Part shown: piece by piece, positions 21,490 through 31,614 of the stretch
Numbering within the stretch: position 1 is the first letter of the stretch
Layout: each line of letters begins with the position of its first letter
Source: Diphasiastrum complanatum
Lineage: Eukaryota > Streptophyta > Lycopodiopsida > Lycopodiales > Lycopodiaceae
NCBI GenBank assembly: GCA_029204225.1
Contig: CM055104.1
Span: 26,949,253-27,009,252, forward strand
Length of the DNA: 60,000 bases
Direction: 5' to 3'
Notes under the pieces: generated by a model
Database searches by the model: none
Told to the model about the DNA's origin: nothing
Seen by the model: the letters and a program-made list of their open reading frames with translations, nothing else
Translations under genes and position numbers: made by a program

Positions 21490-23502
21490 AAGTACAAGAT
21501 ATTAAAGCATTGATCTAAACAACACCCAGATTGGCAAGTTTTTTGAGAAAACTCACTAATCTTGAGTGGGCGAGTTTGAAGAGTTAGTTAGCCTTGATAT
21601 TTGTGCATAAAACTTGGTTGTGGGATGAAGGGTTACTTTTCACACGTGTGAGGACGTACAGTACCAGTTTTGGAGCTATATTTTTCAGTTTGATGCTATA
21701 TCTTACTCATACACCCAAACTAGTAGGTTTTTTGGAAACTAGCTAATCTTGAGGTAGCGAGTTTGAATAGATAGATAGAATAATTATATTTGTACCAAAT
21801 ATTTTTGTGGGCTTCAGGTGTACTTACCACACGTGTGAGGCCGTACATAACCTGTTCTGAGCAATAAAATTCAGTTTTGGTGGATTTAATGCCTCATACA
21901 CCCAAAACTAGTCAATCTAGTGCATTTTTCAAGCTTTCTAATGCATTGTTTCTATTCCTTTGATTTGTTCTTGGTATAGATCAATCATATAGATGATTTG
22001 AATCTTTATTACAGTACATTAAAGCTGATTCTCAGATGCTTTGGGTGTGCATTAAAGTTGAGAGTGAAAGATTGCCAAAAACCATAGATTAAGGAGTGAT
22101 TTGCAAGGGGAGAGATTGAAATCCATTGTATCTTCATTCGAGATGTGTTCAAGAGTGAAAGGGTTGAGACTAGAAGCATCTAAAGTGCTAGAAGTCAGCC
22201 TTGGATAAGTCCTCCAAGTGAAATCTTAAGTGAATTTCTAGAGCACAAACACTCATAAAGGCAAAATCTACCAATACAAGTGATAACATTGTTGGAGAGT
22301 TCTAGAAGTGATTTTTTGAGATCTAAGTCACATTGTTCCAGTCCTACTCAAAGAGTTGAGTTTTGTTTGGCTTGAAAGAGAGTCATAGAGGTGTGTGAGT
22401 CACATGTGTAGTGTTTGATCCAAAAATCCTAAGAGTTCCTTTGTAGAGGGCAAGTTCTAGTAACTCATTTCTTGACTTTGGTGGAAAAATTGTCTTCTTC
22501 ATTGTGATCAAATCTTGCTAAGTGGCATTTGCTCTTAGTAAGAACATATCTTAGTGAGAGAGAAGTATCACATTTTTGAAAATTTGAATTTCATTCCAAC
22601 TCTAAAGAGGTAGAGTCATTGGTACTTGGTGGAGTCCAATAGGGGTGAATGAATTCAATTTTTGAGCACAATTTGACATTGTATGTATGAAACTCAAATA
22701 AGTTCTAATTCAACTTTCTTTGTGAGATGGTGAGGGTCAAGTTGTGATCCCATTGGGAGTATAGAACAAGGAGGAGTCCATATTTGAGTGTTCATACATG
22801 GTTGGGATCTTTGTGAATCTCTAGATGTCTAATTTTTAAGCTTAGTGAAAAATTATTGACATAGATTGTTATCAAACCATTTCATGTCCATTCCAAATCT
22901 CAAGAGTGAGATTCTTTGGGTCAAGAGGATTCCAAAAGGGGTGATTGGATCTGATCTTTGTGTGTTTGAATCAAGTATACATGTCAAGTTTATGTGATCT
23001 AGTGTAGATCATTTTTTTTTTTTTTTGTGAAAATTAGTGGTTTAATTTGTTGTCAAATCAAATCAAATTCAATCAAAATCTCAAGAGTGAGATTATTTGG
23101 GTCAAGAGTGAGTCCAAAAGAAGTGATTCAGTTTGATTTTCAAGTATTTGAAACAAAACCCATCCTTTGTTCAAGAATATCAAAAGTTGAGTGAACTAGT
23201 CAAGAGAAAAGGAAAATCTAGGAGTCAAATCTTTTCAAATCCATTCCAACTCTCAAAAGAAAGAGTCATTGGTGTTTGTTGAGTCCAATAGGGGTGTTTG
23301 GATCTGATTTTTGTGATTTTATAGAGTGCTTTGGTCTTAGTGATCAAAGCAAAGATTAGTTTCCAATTGACTAGGTTGAAAAGAGATATGATTCAAAATT
23401 TGTCTTGTGTAGATCCTTCTAGATTGTTGAATGTGTTCAAATCTAGTTTCTTGAGAGTCTTACATTTTGAAAAGTCATCTCACAAAGTTTTACTTCCTCA
23501 TC
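21490..23502 (+). other. Leader of B1 with degenerate internal repeats
   Basis: Two kb without a credible gene. CACACGTGTG occurs at 21641 and 21828. From about 22590 to 23320 a module of roughly 80 bp (AAGAGTGAGA, GGGTCAAGAG, AGTCCAATAGGGGTG, GGATCTGATTTTTG) occurs four times, near 22595-22675, 22890-22970, 23072-23150 and 23243-23320, separated by unlike sequence. Confidence 0.65.
22590..23320 (+). repeat. Four spaced copies of an 80-bp leader module
   Basis: Each copy has a C-A-rich lead-in, an AGAGTGAGATTC-type core, then GTCCAAtAGGGGTG and a GATCTGATTTTTGTG-like end. Spacing is irregular (about 180-300 bp). Purpose unknown. Confidence 0.65.
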
Positions 23503-25320
23503 ATGGCATCAATAGGTGGCAACCTATTGGAGGCAAGTAAGGATCCTAAATGCAACCTTTGTGGCAAGAGAGATCATTTTGTCTCAAGATGCTACAAAAT
23601 GAAGACCAATTCATCCAAGGAGAACCAAAGCAAAGGGGTTGAGGTGAAGGATGGAGCTTCAAGTGAAAAATGCAAAGGTAAGAAGGACAAGTCCAAGGAA
23701 ATGTGTTTCCTTTGTGGAAAGATGCATGAGGCTTGGAGTCTCACAAGGACTTACAAGAGTTGTCTTCAAAAGTCCATCACCATCAAACCTCTAGAAGTTT
23801 TTCATTTGGAAGTGCATTGTTTGGTTCAAGATGCAAAGAAAGATGTTTCTTTCATGAATGTCACTTGGATTTATTTCATGTTCTTGGAAAGAATTTTGTT
23901 TGGAACTTTGGATAAGTTCAAAGTTATTGTTATGATCCAAGAGAAACCAAGCAAAATTAAGGAGGAGCAATCACAAAATGAAAATAGTTCCATTTATGCT
24001 CTCATGACATCTTTTGAAGAACTATTTTGCTTTGAAGAGATTTTTGTATCTCAAATGTGGATTAAGGCAATACTAGTTGAGTGTGATGCCTTAATAGATA
24101 GCAAAGCATGTTTTCCTTGTAAACTTACATTATGTATAAAGACAAGGAAATGGAAATGTCTTCATGATGTATTTTCTTTTGGTTTCAATAAGATCATGAA
24201 TGATGTGTTCATTCATAATGTTGAAAGTTGTAAATTTTCAATTTTAAAGGCAAGTTGTAAACTTCTTATGAGAATAAGTGAAGCATCCAAAGTGGACATT
24301 TATATCCATAAGCAAGTAGTTAGCCTTATTGAGATGGAAATAGTTCTTGATTTCAATATTAGAAAAATCATGTCAAGTTGTGGTGATTTTTGGACTTATG
24401 GTTCTAGCATAAGTAATATTGTTGATCATAGAAAGTGCACAATGTATGGTCATGTTTATTGTGATCATTATGAGACATGGAGGTCTCGGTTTTTCATCAA
24501 GGAGGAGCACCAAGAAGTTGATCTTAAGGAGTCATCTCAAGGTTCGGGTGTGCCAAGGATTGAAGTTATGATTCCAAGAAGAATATCAAGAGACATGGTT
24601 GAGCTCATATGGCTCACATTTCAAGGGAAAGAGGAGCACATTTCAAGTGGTATACATCTTATGCTTTCTTCTCATATGTCATTTGGTGAATCAATTTGCT
24701 TTGGTGAGACTTTTGCAACTCAAAGTAAAGCAATACTAGTTGAGTATGGTGTCTCTCTTGAGAACATAGTTGATGTTCTTAATGATTTCAAATTGATTTT
24801 AGATCAATTAGAAAGCAAATGGTTATTTCATCAAATGTATGCTCTTGAATCTTGCAAGAGCAAGAGTGATTTGCTTACTCATAGTGTGAAAATTTGTCTT
24901 TTTTCATGTATTGAGGCAAATTGTAAACTCTTTATGAGAGTAAGTGAATCATCCTCTAAGGACACTTATCTCCATAATGAAGTATTTAGCCTCATTAGAT
25001 CTGAGATTAGAATGGAAATCAAGCATGAAGATATGATGCGAACTCTTGGTTATTATAGCATGCATAGTCTTGCCAATGTTGATGAGCCTAATTCTCGAGA
25101 TCTTGGTAACATGATGTTGGATCTTTGTGATCCTTATGAGTCAAGAAGGACTCTTTATTTTCTCATGGAATTTCAGCTATTTTTAAGGAGGAGGAGCTTT
25201 TGGATCAACCATATGTTTCAAGGATGGAACAAATCAATGGAAAAAGTGACCAAGTGGTGCAAAGCTCTCAAGTTCATCAAAGAAGTCAACATCAAGGAGG
25301 CACTATCATGGATATGGTGA
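23503..25320 (+). CDS. B1 non-canonical polyprotein: gag start, zinc knuckle, two drifted RNase H modules
   Basis: 605 codons from ATG 23503. This start is chosen because MASIGGNLLEASK matches the gag N-terminus of A (MAPLGGYLLEAN); an in-frame ATG 36 bp upstream is less likely. After 13 residues the gag body is missing and a knuckle follows (C-X2-C-X4-H-X4-C, residues 17-30), then a decayed second one. Two tandem segments (about 166-338 and 385-563) share FEEL/GES, KAILVE, A(N/S)CKL-M-RxSEx and YETWR/YESRR. They resemble copia RNase H: ALMTSFEELF against ALTTTTKEVL, VECDALIDSKAC against IMCDNISAQAL, and SKVDIYIH near SKHIEVAHH. The second follows a LIWLT block as in real pol. Catalytic acidic residues are not preserved. 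Ends ALSWIW, as in K. Function unknown. Confidence 0.75.
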   Translation: MASIGGNLLEASKDPKCNLCGKRDHFVSRCYKMKTNSSKENQSKGVEVKDGASSEKCKGKKDKSKEMCFLCGKMHEAWSLTRTYKSCLQKSITIKPLEVFHLEVHCLVQDAKKDVSFMNVTWIYFMFLERILFGTLDKFKVIVMIQEKPSKIKEEQSQNENSSIYALMTSFEELFCFEEIFVSQMWIKAILVECDALIDSKACFPCKLTLCIKTRKWKCLHDVFSFGFNKIMNDVFIHNVESCKFSILKASCKLLMRISEASKVDIYIHKQVVSLIEMEIVLDFNIRKIMSSCGDFWTYGSSISNIVDHRKCTMYGHVYCDHYETWRSRFFIKEEHQEVDLKESSQGSGVPRIEVMIPRRISRDMVELIWLTFQGKEEHISSGIHLMLSSHMSFGESICFGETFATQSKAILVEYGVSLENIVDVLNDFKLILDQLESKWLFHQMYALESCKSKSDLLTHSVKICLFSCIEANCKLFMRVSESSSKDTYLHNEVFSLIRSEIRMEIKHEDMMRTLGYYSMHSLANVDEPNSRDLGNMMLDLCDPYESRRTLYFLMEFQLFLRRRSFWINHMFQGWNKSMEKVTKWCKALKFIKEVNIKEALSWIW

Positions 25321-25430
25321 TCTTGGATCTTCATCAAACTCATTGGCTGATCTTCACACCTATGAACCTGCAATGATCAGCCTTAAGTGTTGTGAAAATA
25401 GATGTACCATAGATGTATCAAGTTAGTTTT

Positions 25431-25439
25431 GAGGAGGAG
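25431..25439 (+). promoter_or_regulatory. Polypurine tract of B1
   Basis: GAGGAGGAG directly before the 3' LTR start. Confidence 0.85.
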
Positions 25440-26274
25440 TGTTAAAATTGGCAAAACCTAACTTGGTTAAATCTTTAAATACCATAATGACTTGTACCTA
25501 TCATCATTAGACATGTGTCGAGCCTGTTCCCACATGTGAAATCTATGACTAAGTCATGTAGATACATCATAAAGGTTGTACATATCATTTAAATTGGAAA
25601 CTAGTGGCTAAATTGGCCAAAAACTAGTTTAGTAGTATTATGACACTTGGCACCATTCTATTGGTAGAAAATGCTATATCACATGGGTAGGAGTGGTCTC
25701 CCACGTGTGAAATATCATATAGAAAGTTCAGATCCATTGTATATAGATTTTATACATGTCAAAAGTCAAATCTCCTAGATTGTAAGACCTATCTCCTAAT
25801 TTGTAGGAATCTAGAAGGTCAACACTAGCCACCAATGATGATGTGGCAAATTAATGGAATCTTAGCCAAAGTGGATATGGATAAGCACTATGACCTGTCT
25901 CACACGTGCTGGTAGTGTCTTCGAGAGAGATTATGATGATTTTTGTATTTAATCCATGATGGATCCACTTTGAGAAATCAATGAGGCAAGATCTTGGTTT
26001 TGGAGGCATATCTTGAGTATTCTCATATTTGTGTTGTAATTTTATGGTTAAGACTTGTGTACTTCACTCTCTGCTATAAGTCCGTACAGGTACTGTTCTT
26101 CACACGTGTGAAGTCAGTAGGTCTCAAGTTTAATCATTTGCTTGTTGTTCTTGCTAGATTTTTGATGGGAAATTGATCTAATTCTAGATCTAATCATTGG
26201 TTGATTAGTAAATCATGTAATCTAGCTTCCAACACCTCTTGAGGATCTGATCTAGATCCATTCTTGATATTTAT
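25440..26274 (+). repeat. 3' LTR of B1, left part
   Basis: Starts TGTTAAAATTGGC and follows the 5' LTR closely until TTTAT at 26270-26274, where C is inserted. The last 17 bp are at 31598-31614. A 13-bp gap near 26050 removes the TATA-like stretch. Confidence 0.92.
26270..26274 (+). repeat. Target site duplication of C, left
   Basis: TTTAT, repeated at 31593-31597. Confidence 0.92.
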
Positions 26275-26928
26275 TGTGAAGGATTTCAGATCATTCAAGA
26301 TCCAATCCAAGTCCCAAATCTTTGGTTACAATAAGGAGCAAACCAACAATCCTGCCAATGTAGAAAAATCAGCATCTACATACAAAATGAGATGCAAACT
26401 CTAAGAGATATTGATCAAACATGAACCAAAACATAAAATATGTTTGCTGTTCGTACAATTACAATACCCTACTGTATTTCACACGTGTGGAACCGAAAAT
26501 AGCAATAAATGATCATTCTACACACAAGATTGCAAGATAACACCAAGATAGTGCACCAATGAGTAGTAGAACCCAAAGAGAACCATGTATAATGATGAAA
26601 TGAGAGAGAGAAGAGAGAAGATGTGTCTCTCCAATAGTTACATCCTTTTATAGAGTTTCCAAACCCTATTTGGCCACTTGGCTTTCCCTCCAAAATGTAA
26701 ACCCTACTATTTTTGGGTCTAGATTCAATGTACCCAAAGTTCAAATTTGAATCTCTCTCAAACTCGACTACCAACTTTCCCACACTTTCCAAAAGTGTTT
26801 ATTGAATGTAGTTTAAACTAATATAACTTCAAAAAGTTTATCTCTAAGTCTAAAATGAGTTTTGGCCTCTTATTAACAATTTACCAAAATGTGACTAAAC
26901 TAGACTAAACTAGTTGAAATCTCTCACA
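26275..26928 (-). repeat. 3' LTR of element C
   Basis: 654 bp, same sequence as 30939-31592 (offset 4664). Includes CACACGTGTG at 26480-26489 and, on the minus strand, TATAAAAGG at 26652-26644. Confidence 0.95.
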
Positions 26929-29900
26929 CTCCCTCTTCAACTAGTTTTGGCATAGTTTTGACAATAGAACTTTGATCCAACTTTAGAATGATCTCCATCC
27001 TAAGTATAGATCTCTTTTCTAAGGTTCTAAAGTATCTTTCATAATTGATATAGAGAATAGTGTCCAAATTGGATGCTTCACTATTTCTTACATCAATTTT
27101 ACACATCAAGATATAACTAGAACATGAAGAACCAAATAGAATGTAAATGAAATGATTCCTCCATGTTTCAAACTTTGAACTCTCTGGAAAATTACAGCAA
27201 CCAAACAATAAATGTGAGTGATGACCATTTGCTTGCTTGTCTCCTCCAACTTTGTCCTTTCTTGATATGTCTTCACCATAAAACTCCATGAATGTGCCTC
27301 CATCTCCATCTTGCCACAAGATATCATCAACACTTGATGACTTGGCCATGAATGAGTGACATAATGAACCTCCAATAGCTTCATTTCCATCAGCAAAACC
27401 AGCCAAGAATGCTAGTACAACTCCAACAATAAGATATTGCAAGACAATGTAGCTAGTTTGTCCATATCTTGACAATTTGCACACATCCACATGAAATAGC
27501 TCAAACATGAGATAAAACAAGTAAAGTAAACTTGAATGACACTTCTTTGCTGCTCCTTTGACCTTACTTGAGTCTTCAATAAGCTGCAAAAATAGATCCA
27601 TAACATCTTTGCCAAATAACCTTCCTTTGATACTCTTGACTAGCTCCAAATTGCCACCTTTCCTTTTGTGTTGTTGAAGCCCTTTAAGACCAACCTCTTG
27701 ATCTTCCTCTTGATCATCAAAGTCATTAAACAAACTTTTTTTTCCAGATCCATTACTTGATTTTCTAGTATGAAAAACATGAGAACCAATATCCACTTGC
27801 ATAGCTTCATCTACACAAGAAAATTCTTCAAAACATGTGAATAAAGCAAAGTGAGTCGCTTCCATGTGCTTAACTTTCTCTTGATCATCAAAGATATCAA
27901 AGATATGAATATCTTCAGACCTGAACCTCTGGAAATACTCCCTCTCAAACATATGATCTAGATTCAACAAGATCTCATCAATGCTTGATCTCGATCTCCC
28001 ACAAAGGTTAGTGAAAACAATGTCACCAATGTCACCATCATAAATCAAAAGATAGATTCCAAATTTTCCATCCAACATGAAGTAGAGTAGGTGAAGATGA
28101 GTATCAAACCTAATAAATCCAGCCCTCTTGAGTCCATAACAAACCTCAATAAGCTCACCAATGAGATCTCCCTTGCCTTGAAGAAATTGCCTCTCGATTT
28201 GTTCCATGTAGTCTTCTCCAACCAACTTTTTGCCATCTTGATCATGAGTGATCAATTCATAATCATAGAATCCTTTGAGTTGATGAAGAGATGTGAGATC
28301 CATGCCTTGGATCTTCCCAAGAACCAATCTTTCATTTCTCTTTCCTTCATAAGACTCCCTCTTAATGATTGCATCATAAGAAGTAGAAACCTCAAAAACA
28401 TTAGAAGCCATGAAAAAAATGATTAGTACATTCAACATAAGAATGATTGAAGTACTCTCTTTTTTCAAACAAGAACTTCTACTCAATGTTTTAGGTAATG
28501 ACTCACATGATAATGATTCCTCCTCACTATCATTCAAAATGACATCATTCAAAGTACATCCTACTTTGAACTCTTCACATACTTCTCTTCTTCTTGACTT
28601 GTGACTATCTCCCTCACCAAGTCTCTTGATAGAACCATTTGATCTACTCTCTTTATGAGGAAATGTGACTCCACTTGCTGCAAAAATGACTTTCTTGGAC
28701 TTATCACTAAAAAATGTAGAAGAACCACCTCCTTCATGAATGCACCTAGCAACATCTTTTGACATATGATCAAAGAAATCATTAACAACAATCTTTTCCA
28801 AGGAAGAACCTTCACCTCCATTGATGAAGTTAGCTCTTTCCTTATCTTTTGCATGCTTGCACTTGCCATGAAGAACCATTGAAACACCATCATTATCCTC
28901 AAGACTAGCCAAGTTAGCACAAAGATGAACATCTCCAAGAAGCATATTAGATCTTGACCTAGATCTAGCATAAGGAAGCTTGTTAGACTTTGCATAAGAT
29001 CCAACAATCTTATTGATGCTAAAAGATAACTTTGGAAAGTTGAGACCAATCTCCTTTTCCATTCCATCCTTTTTGTTAGCCATAACAAAAGCATCAAGCT
29101 TTAAAAGTCTACCTTGTCTATTGCCCCTAGCAACCAAGATTTCTTCCTTTGTAATGAAACAAGCATCACCACCAAACTTTACCATGTATCCTTTCTTTAT
29201 CATTTGACCAACACTTAGCAAATTCTTTGAAAGTGAAGGAATGTAAAGAACACCATCAAGTCTTGCTTTCCTATTAGTAGAGAGACAAATAGGAATTGAA
29301 CCAATACCTTCAATCACACACTCACCACCATTGGCCATGTGAATTGCTTTCTTGGCTCCATCATAAGTGACCAAAGAAGTAAAGAACTCCTTGTGACTAG
29401 TCATGTGTGAGCTAGCTCCACTATCAATCCACCATGAATCTTTGTCACCTTCACTTGATATTGGACTTGATGAACACATCAAAAGAGAATCACCACCACC
29501 TAGACCCTCATCATTAGTAGTAAAGTTGATTTGCTTGCTACCTTCATCTCTTTGCTTCTTCAAACATTCATTTGCAAAATGCCCTTTGATTCCACAATAA
29601 AAGCATTTCAACTTAGACTTATCTTTCTTTTTTCCAAAAGAAGAAGTCTCACCTTGATCTTGCCCTTTAGACCACTTGCCTTTGCCTTTGCCCTTGAACT
29701 TGCCTTTGATGAACATAGCATCCTCTTCATAATGAGATGTCGATGTAGATCCACCTCCTCTTGATTGAAGCCTATACTCCTCATTCACCAAGATCTCTTG
29801 CAAATCCACAATACTTGGCAAAGTCTTTTGAATAGCAAAACTTTGAACAAGATTAGCATGATCATCCAACAAGCCATTAAGTATAACTTGAACAAGCTCT

Positions 29901-30337
29901 ACCTCCTTAATGCTTTCATCAATACATGCTAACTCATCATTGAATGCCTTAACCCTCAAAACAAAAGCATGAGTACTCTCTTCCCTCTTTTGCAAACTTT
30001 GAAAGATTTGCCTCCTAAGAGTAAGCACTCTTGATGTAGACTTGGATTCATAAAGCTTTTTCAAAATTTCCCAAGCCTCCAAAGATGATGTGCACTTACC
30101 AACTTCCTTGAGAAGTTCATTGGTAACATTCATCTTAATCATGTGTAGAGCTTTCTTTGCTCTCTTGTCATACCTCACTTGATCTTGAGGTGCTTGAGGT
30201 CTCTCCTCCACACCTGCAACAATCTCCATCAACTCATTCATCTCCAATAAGGACTCCATCCTCACCTTCCAAGTAGAATAGTTGATTGAGGTAAGCCTAT
30301 CATTGCTCTCCAACATAAATCCACCACTTGTAGCCAT
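26924..30337 (-). CDS. Element C polyprotein: gag, protease, catalytically dead pol
   Basis: 1137 codons, ATG at 30337. Residues 1-200: UBN2-type gag. 245-258: CCHC knuckle CFYCGIKGHFANEC. 302-311: protease WWIDSGASSHM-like active site. 374-415: end of protease and GRLLKL pre-integrase motif. 430-650: no integrase zinc motif and no D,D-35-E core; only a SKKVIFAASGVTF stretch resembles the integrase end. 700-795: RT vestige (EDYMEQIE, VCYGLKRAG, FGIYLLIYDGDIGDIVFTN), with LKQAP changed and YVDD lost. 826-850: RNase H-like EATHFALFTCFEE. 1056-1120: ETWR and SEAS-NLDT segments related to B1 and K. A hydrophobic stretch spans about 960-985. The stop TGA is supplied by the first bases of the LTR. 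Likely a functional Gag-protease source with a non-enzymatic tail. Confidence 0.85.
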   Translation of the reverse strand: MATSGGFMLESNDRLTSINYSTWKVRMESLLEMNELMEIVAGVEERPQAPQDQVRYDKRAKKALHMIKMNVTNELLKEVGKCTSSLEAWEILKKLYESKSTSRVLTLRRQIFQSLQKREESTHAFVLRVKAFNDELACIDESIKEVELVQVILNGLLDDHANLVQSFAIQKTLPSIVDLQEILVNEEYRLQSRGGGSTSTSHYEEDAMFIKGKFKGKGKGKWSKGQDQGETSSFGKKKDKSKLKCFYCGIKGHFANECLKKQRDEGSKQINFTTNDEGLGGGDSLLMCSSSPISSEGDKDSWWIDSGASSHMTSHKEFFTSLVTYDGAKKAIHMANGGECVIEGIGSIPICLSTNRKARLDGVLYIPSLSKNLLSVGQMIKKGYMVKFGGDACFITKEEILVARGNRQGRLLKLDAFVMANKKDGMEKEIGLNFPKLSFSINKIVGSYAKSNKLPYARSRSRSNMLLGDVHLCANLASLEDNDGVSMVLHGKCKHAKDKERANFINGGEGSSLEKIVVNDFFDHMSKDVARCIHEGGGSSTFFSDKSKKVIFAASGVTFPHKESRSNGSIKRLGEGDSHKSRRREVCEEFKVGCTLNDVILNDSEEESLSCESLPKTLSRSSCLKKESTSIILMLNVLIIFFMASNVFEVSTSYDAIIKRESYEGKRNERLVLGKIQGMDLTSLHQLKGFYDYELITHDQDGKKLVGEDYMEQIERQFLQGKGDLIGELIEVCYGLKRAGFIRFDTHLHLLYFMLDGKFGIYLLIYDGDIGDIVFTNLCGRSRSSIDEILLNLDHMFEREYFQRFRSEDIHIFDIFDDQEKVKHMEATHFALFTCFEEFSCVDEAMQVDIGSHVFHTRKSSNGSGKKSLFNDFDDQEEDQEVGLKGLQQHKRKGGNLELVKSIKGRLFGKDVMDLFLQLIEDSSKVKGAAKKCHSSLLYLFYLMFELFHVDVCKLSRYGQTSYIVLQYLIVGVVLAFLAGFADGNEAIGGSLCHSFMAKSSSVDDILWQDGDGGTFMEFYGEDISRKDKVGGDKQANGHHSHLLFGCCNFPESSKFETWRNHFIYILFGSSCSSYILMCKIDVRNSEASNLDTILYINYERYFRTLEKRSILRMEIILKLDQSSIVKTMPKLVEEGV
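26929..26938 (-). promoter_or_regulatory. Polypurine tract of element C (also coding)
   Basis: Minus strand GAAGAGGGAG, directly upstream of the LTR. It also encodes the last residues of the long frame. Confidence 0.85.
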
Positions 30338-30926
30338 GTTGAAGTGACCTGATCTTCTCTTTCAACCTGTTCCAATGCACAAAGCACTCTCTTGAATGTC
30401 AAAAAATGAACTCAAGAAGAAATCACAAAGATATGGAACCTCTCAAATCTCTTCTAGCACTTCTAACTAGAAAATCAACACATAGAATAGTGAAATCTTG
30501 ATCAACCTATGATCTATCCTCAATCTAATGATTCTTGCCACTTCCTAAGATTGAAACACACTCAAATAAAGTTCAGTAACCTCACAAACTAGAGATCCAA
30601 TCAAAATTAGGGTTTTGACAAAATCACAAAAAATTGAATATCTCAAATTCTACATGCAATTTCTAGAAACTTGGTATATCTTCTTGTAGACTCCAATGAG
30701 ACCTTCCTAATGCACCAAAAATCATCTAATTCCAGTAAGCCAAGTGTTAAATCGGAATTGATCAAGTATATAACCCTATATTGAGTTTTGACCTACAAAA
30801 GATCAATTCTACACATGCAAAAATGCTGATTTTTGAGTAGAGATCAATCTAGCATGCTCTAGCATTGGTAACTCCTCAAACTTCTTGCTAAAGATGGCTG
30901 ATCCTTTCATAACCTGAAACACAAGA
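30338..30926 (-). other. Leader of element C
   Basis: About 590 bp between primer site and gag start, non-coding and A/T-rich; much shorter than the leaders of F and B1. Confidence 0.7.
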
Positions 30927-30938
30927 GCTCTGATACCA
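30927..30938 (-). promoter_or_regulatory. Primer binding site of element C
   Basis: Minus strand TGGTATCAGAGC, directly adjacent to the 5' LTR end. Confidence 0.93.
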
Positions 30939-31592
30939 TGTGAAGGATTTCAGATCATTCAAGATCCAATCCAAGTCCCAAATCTTTGGTTACAATAAGG
31001 AGCAAACCAACAATCCTGCCAATGTAGAAAAATCAGCATCTACATACAAAATGAGATGCAAACTCTAAGAGATATTGATCAAACATGAACCAAAACATAA
31101 AATATGTTTGCTGTTCGTACAATTACAATACCCTACTGTATTTCACACGTGTGGAACCGAAAATAGCAATAAATGATCATTCTACACACAAGATTGCAAG
31201 ATAACACCAAGATAGTGCACCAATGAGTAGTAGAACCCAAAGAGAACCATGTATAATGATGAAATGAGAGAGAGAAGAGAGAAGATGTGTCTCTCCAATA
31301 GTTACATCCTTTTATAGAGTTTCCAAACCCTATTTGGCCACTTGGCTTTCCCTCCAAAATGTAAACCCTACTATTTTTGGGTCTAGATTCAATGTACCCA
31401 AAGTTCAAATTTGAATCTCTCTCAAACTCGACTACCAACTTTCCCACACTTTCCAAAAGTGTTTATTGAATGTAGTTTAAACTAATATAACTTCAAAAAG
31501 TTTATCTCTAAGTCTAAAATGAGTTTTGGCCTCTTATTAACAATTTACCAAAATGTGACTAAACTAGACTAAACTAGTTGAAATCTCTCACA
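30939..31592 (-). repeat. 5' LTR of element C
   Basis: 654 bp, apparently identical to the other LTR. Confidence 0.95.
31308..31316 (-). promoter_or_regulatory. TATA box in the 5' LTR of C
   Basis: Minus strand CTCTATAAAAGG. This is a good plant TATA box in the LTR position expected for a core promoter; transcription would start some 30 bp to its left. Confidence 0.6.
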
Positions 31593-31614
31593 TTTATTTC
31601 TCTGAAATTTCACA
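31593..31614 (+). repeat. TSD of C and last bases of B1 3' LTR
   Basis: TTTAT (31593-31597) repeats 26270-26274. 31598-31614 (TTCTCTGAAATTTCACA) completes the B1 LTR, followed by CACCA, the B1 target duplication. Confidence 0.9.

Larger units (their letters stand above)
26275..31592 (-). mobile_element. Young non-autonomous Ty1/copia element C
   Basis: 5318 bp on the minus strand. Both LTRs are 654 bp (26275-26928 and 30939-31592) and looked identical when read through, so insertion is recent. Flanks carry TTTAT. The primer site abuts the 5' LTR and a purine tract abuts the 3' LTR. A single 1137-codon frame fills the interior. It keeps gag and protease, but integrase is vestigial and RT and RNase H have lost their catalytic motifs. 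All cis signals for mobilisation are present; enzymes must come from elsewhere. Confidence 0.95.
20612..31614 (+). mobile_element. Ty1/copia element B1, with element C nested in its 3' LTR
   Basis: 5' LTR 20612-21476, primer site, 2 kb leader, one long unusual frame (23503-25320), purine tract, and 3' LTR 25440-26274 continued at 31598-31614. Flanked by CACCA on both sides and inserted in a gypsy element. Removing C gives a 3' LTR of about 852 bp against 865 bp for the 5' LTR; the difference is mostly a 13-bp deletion near 26050, with scattered substitutions. It encodes no integrase or active RT, so it is a non-autonomous family member, intermediate in age between the gypsy host and C. Confidence 0.93.

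Noticed and set aside
22590-23320. Repeated leader modules as a CRISPR-like array
   Set aside because: Irregular spacing, degenerate repeats, plant retroelement context.
23998-25191. Idea that the B1/K module is a captured host domain
   Set aside because: Order and spacing of LWLT, KYAL, SK-D-YI-ERV and IMDI follow copia RT/RNase H, so drift from pol explains it better, although a profile search is needed.
26469-31456. Two identical 107-codon frames (26469-26792 and 31133-31456)
   Set aside because: They lie in the two LTRs of element C; identity reflects identical LTRs, not a duplicated gene.
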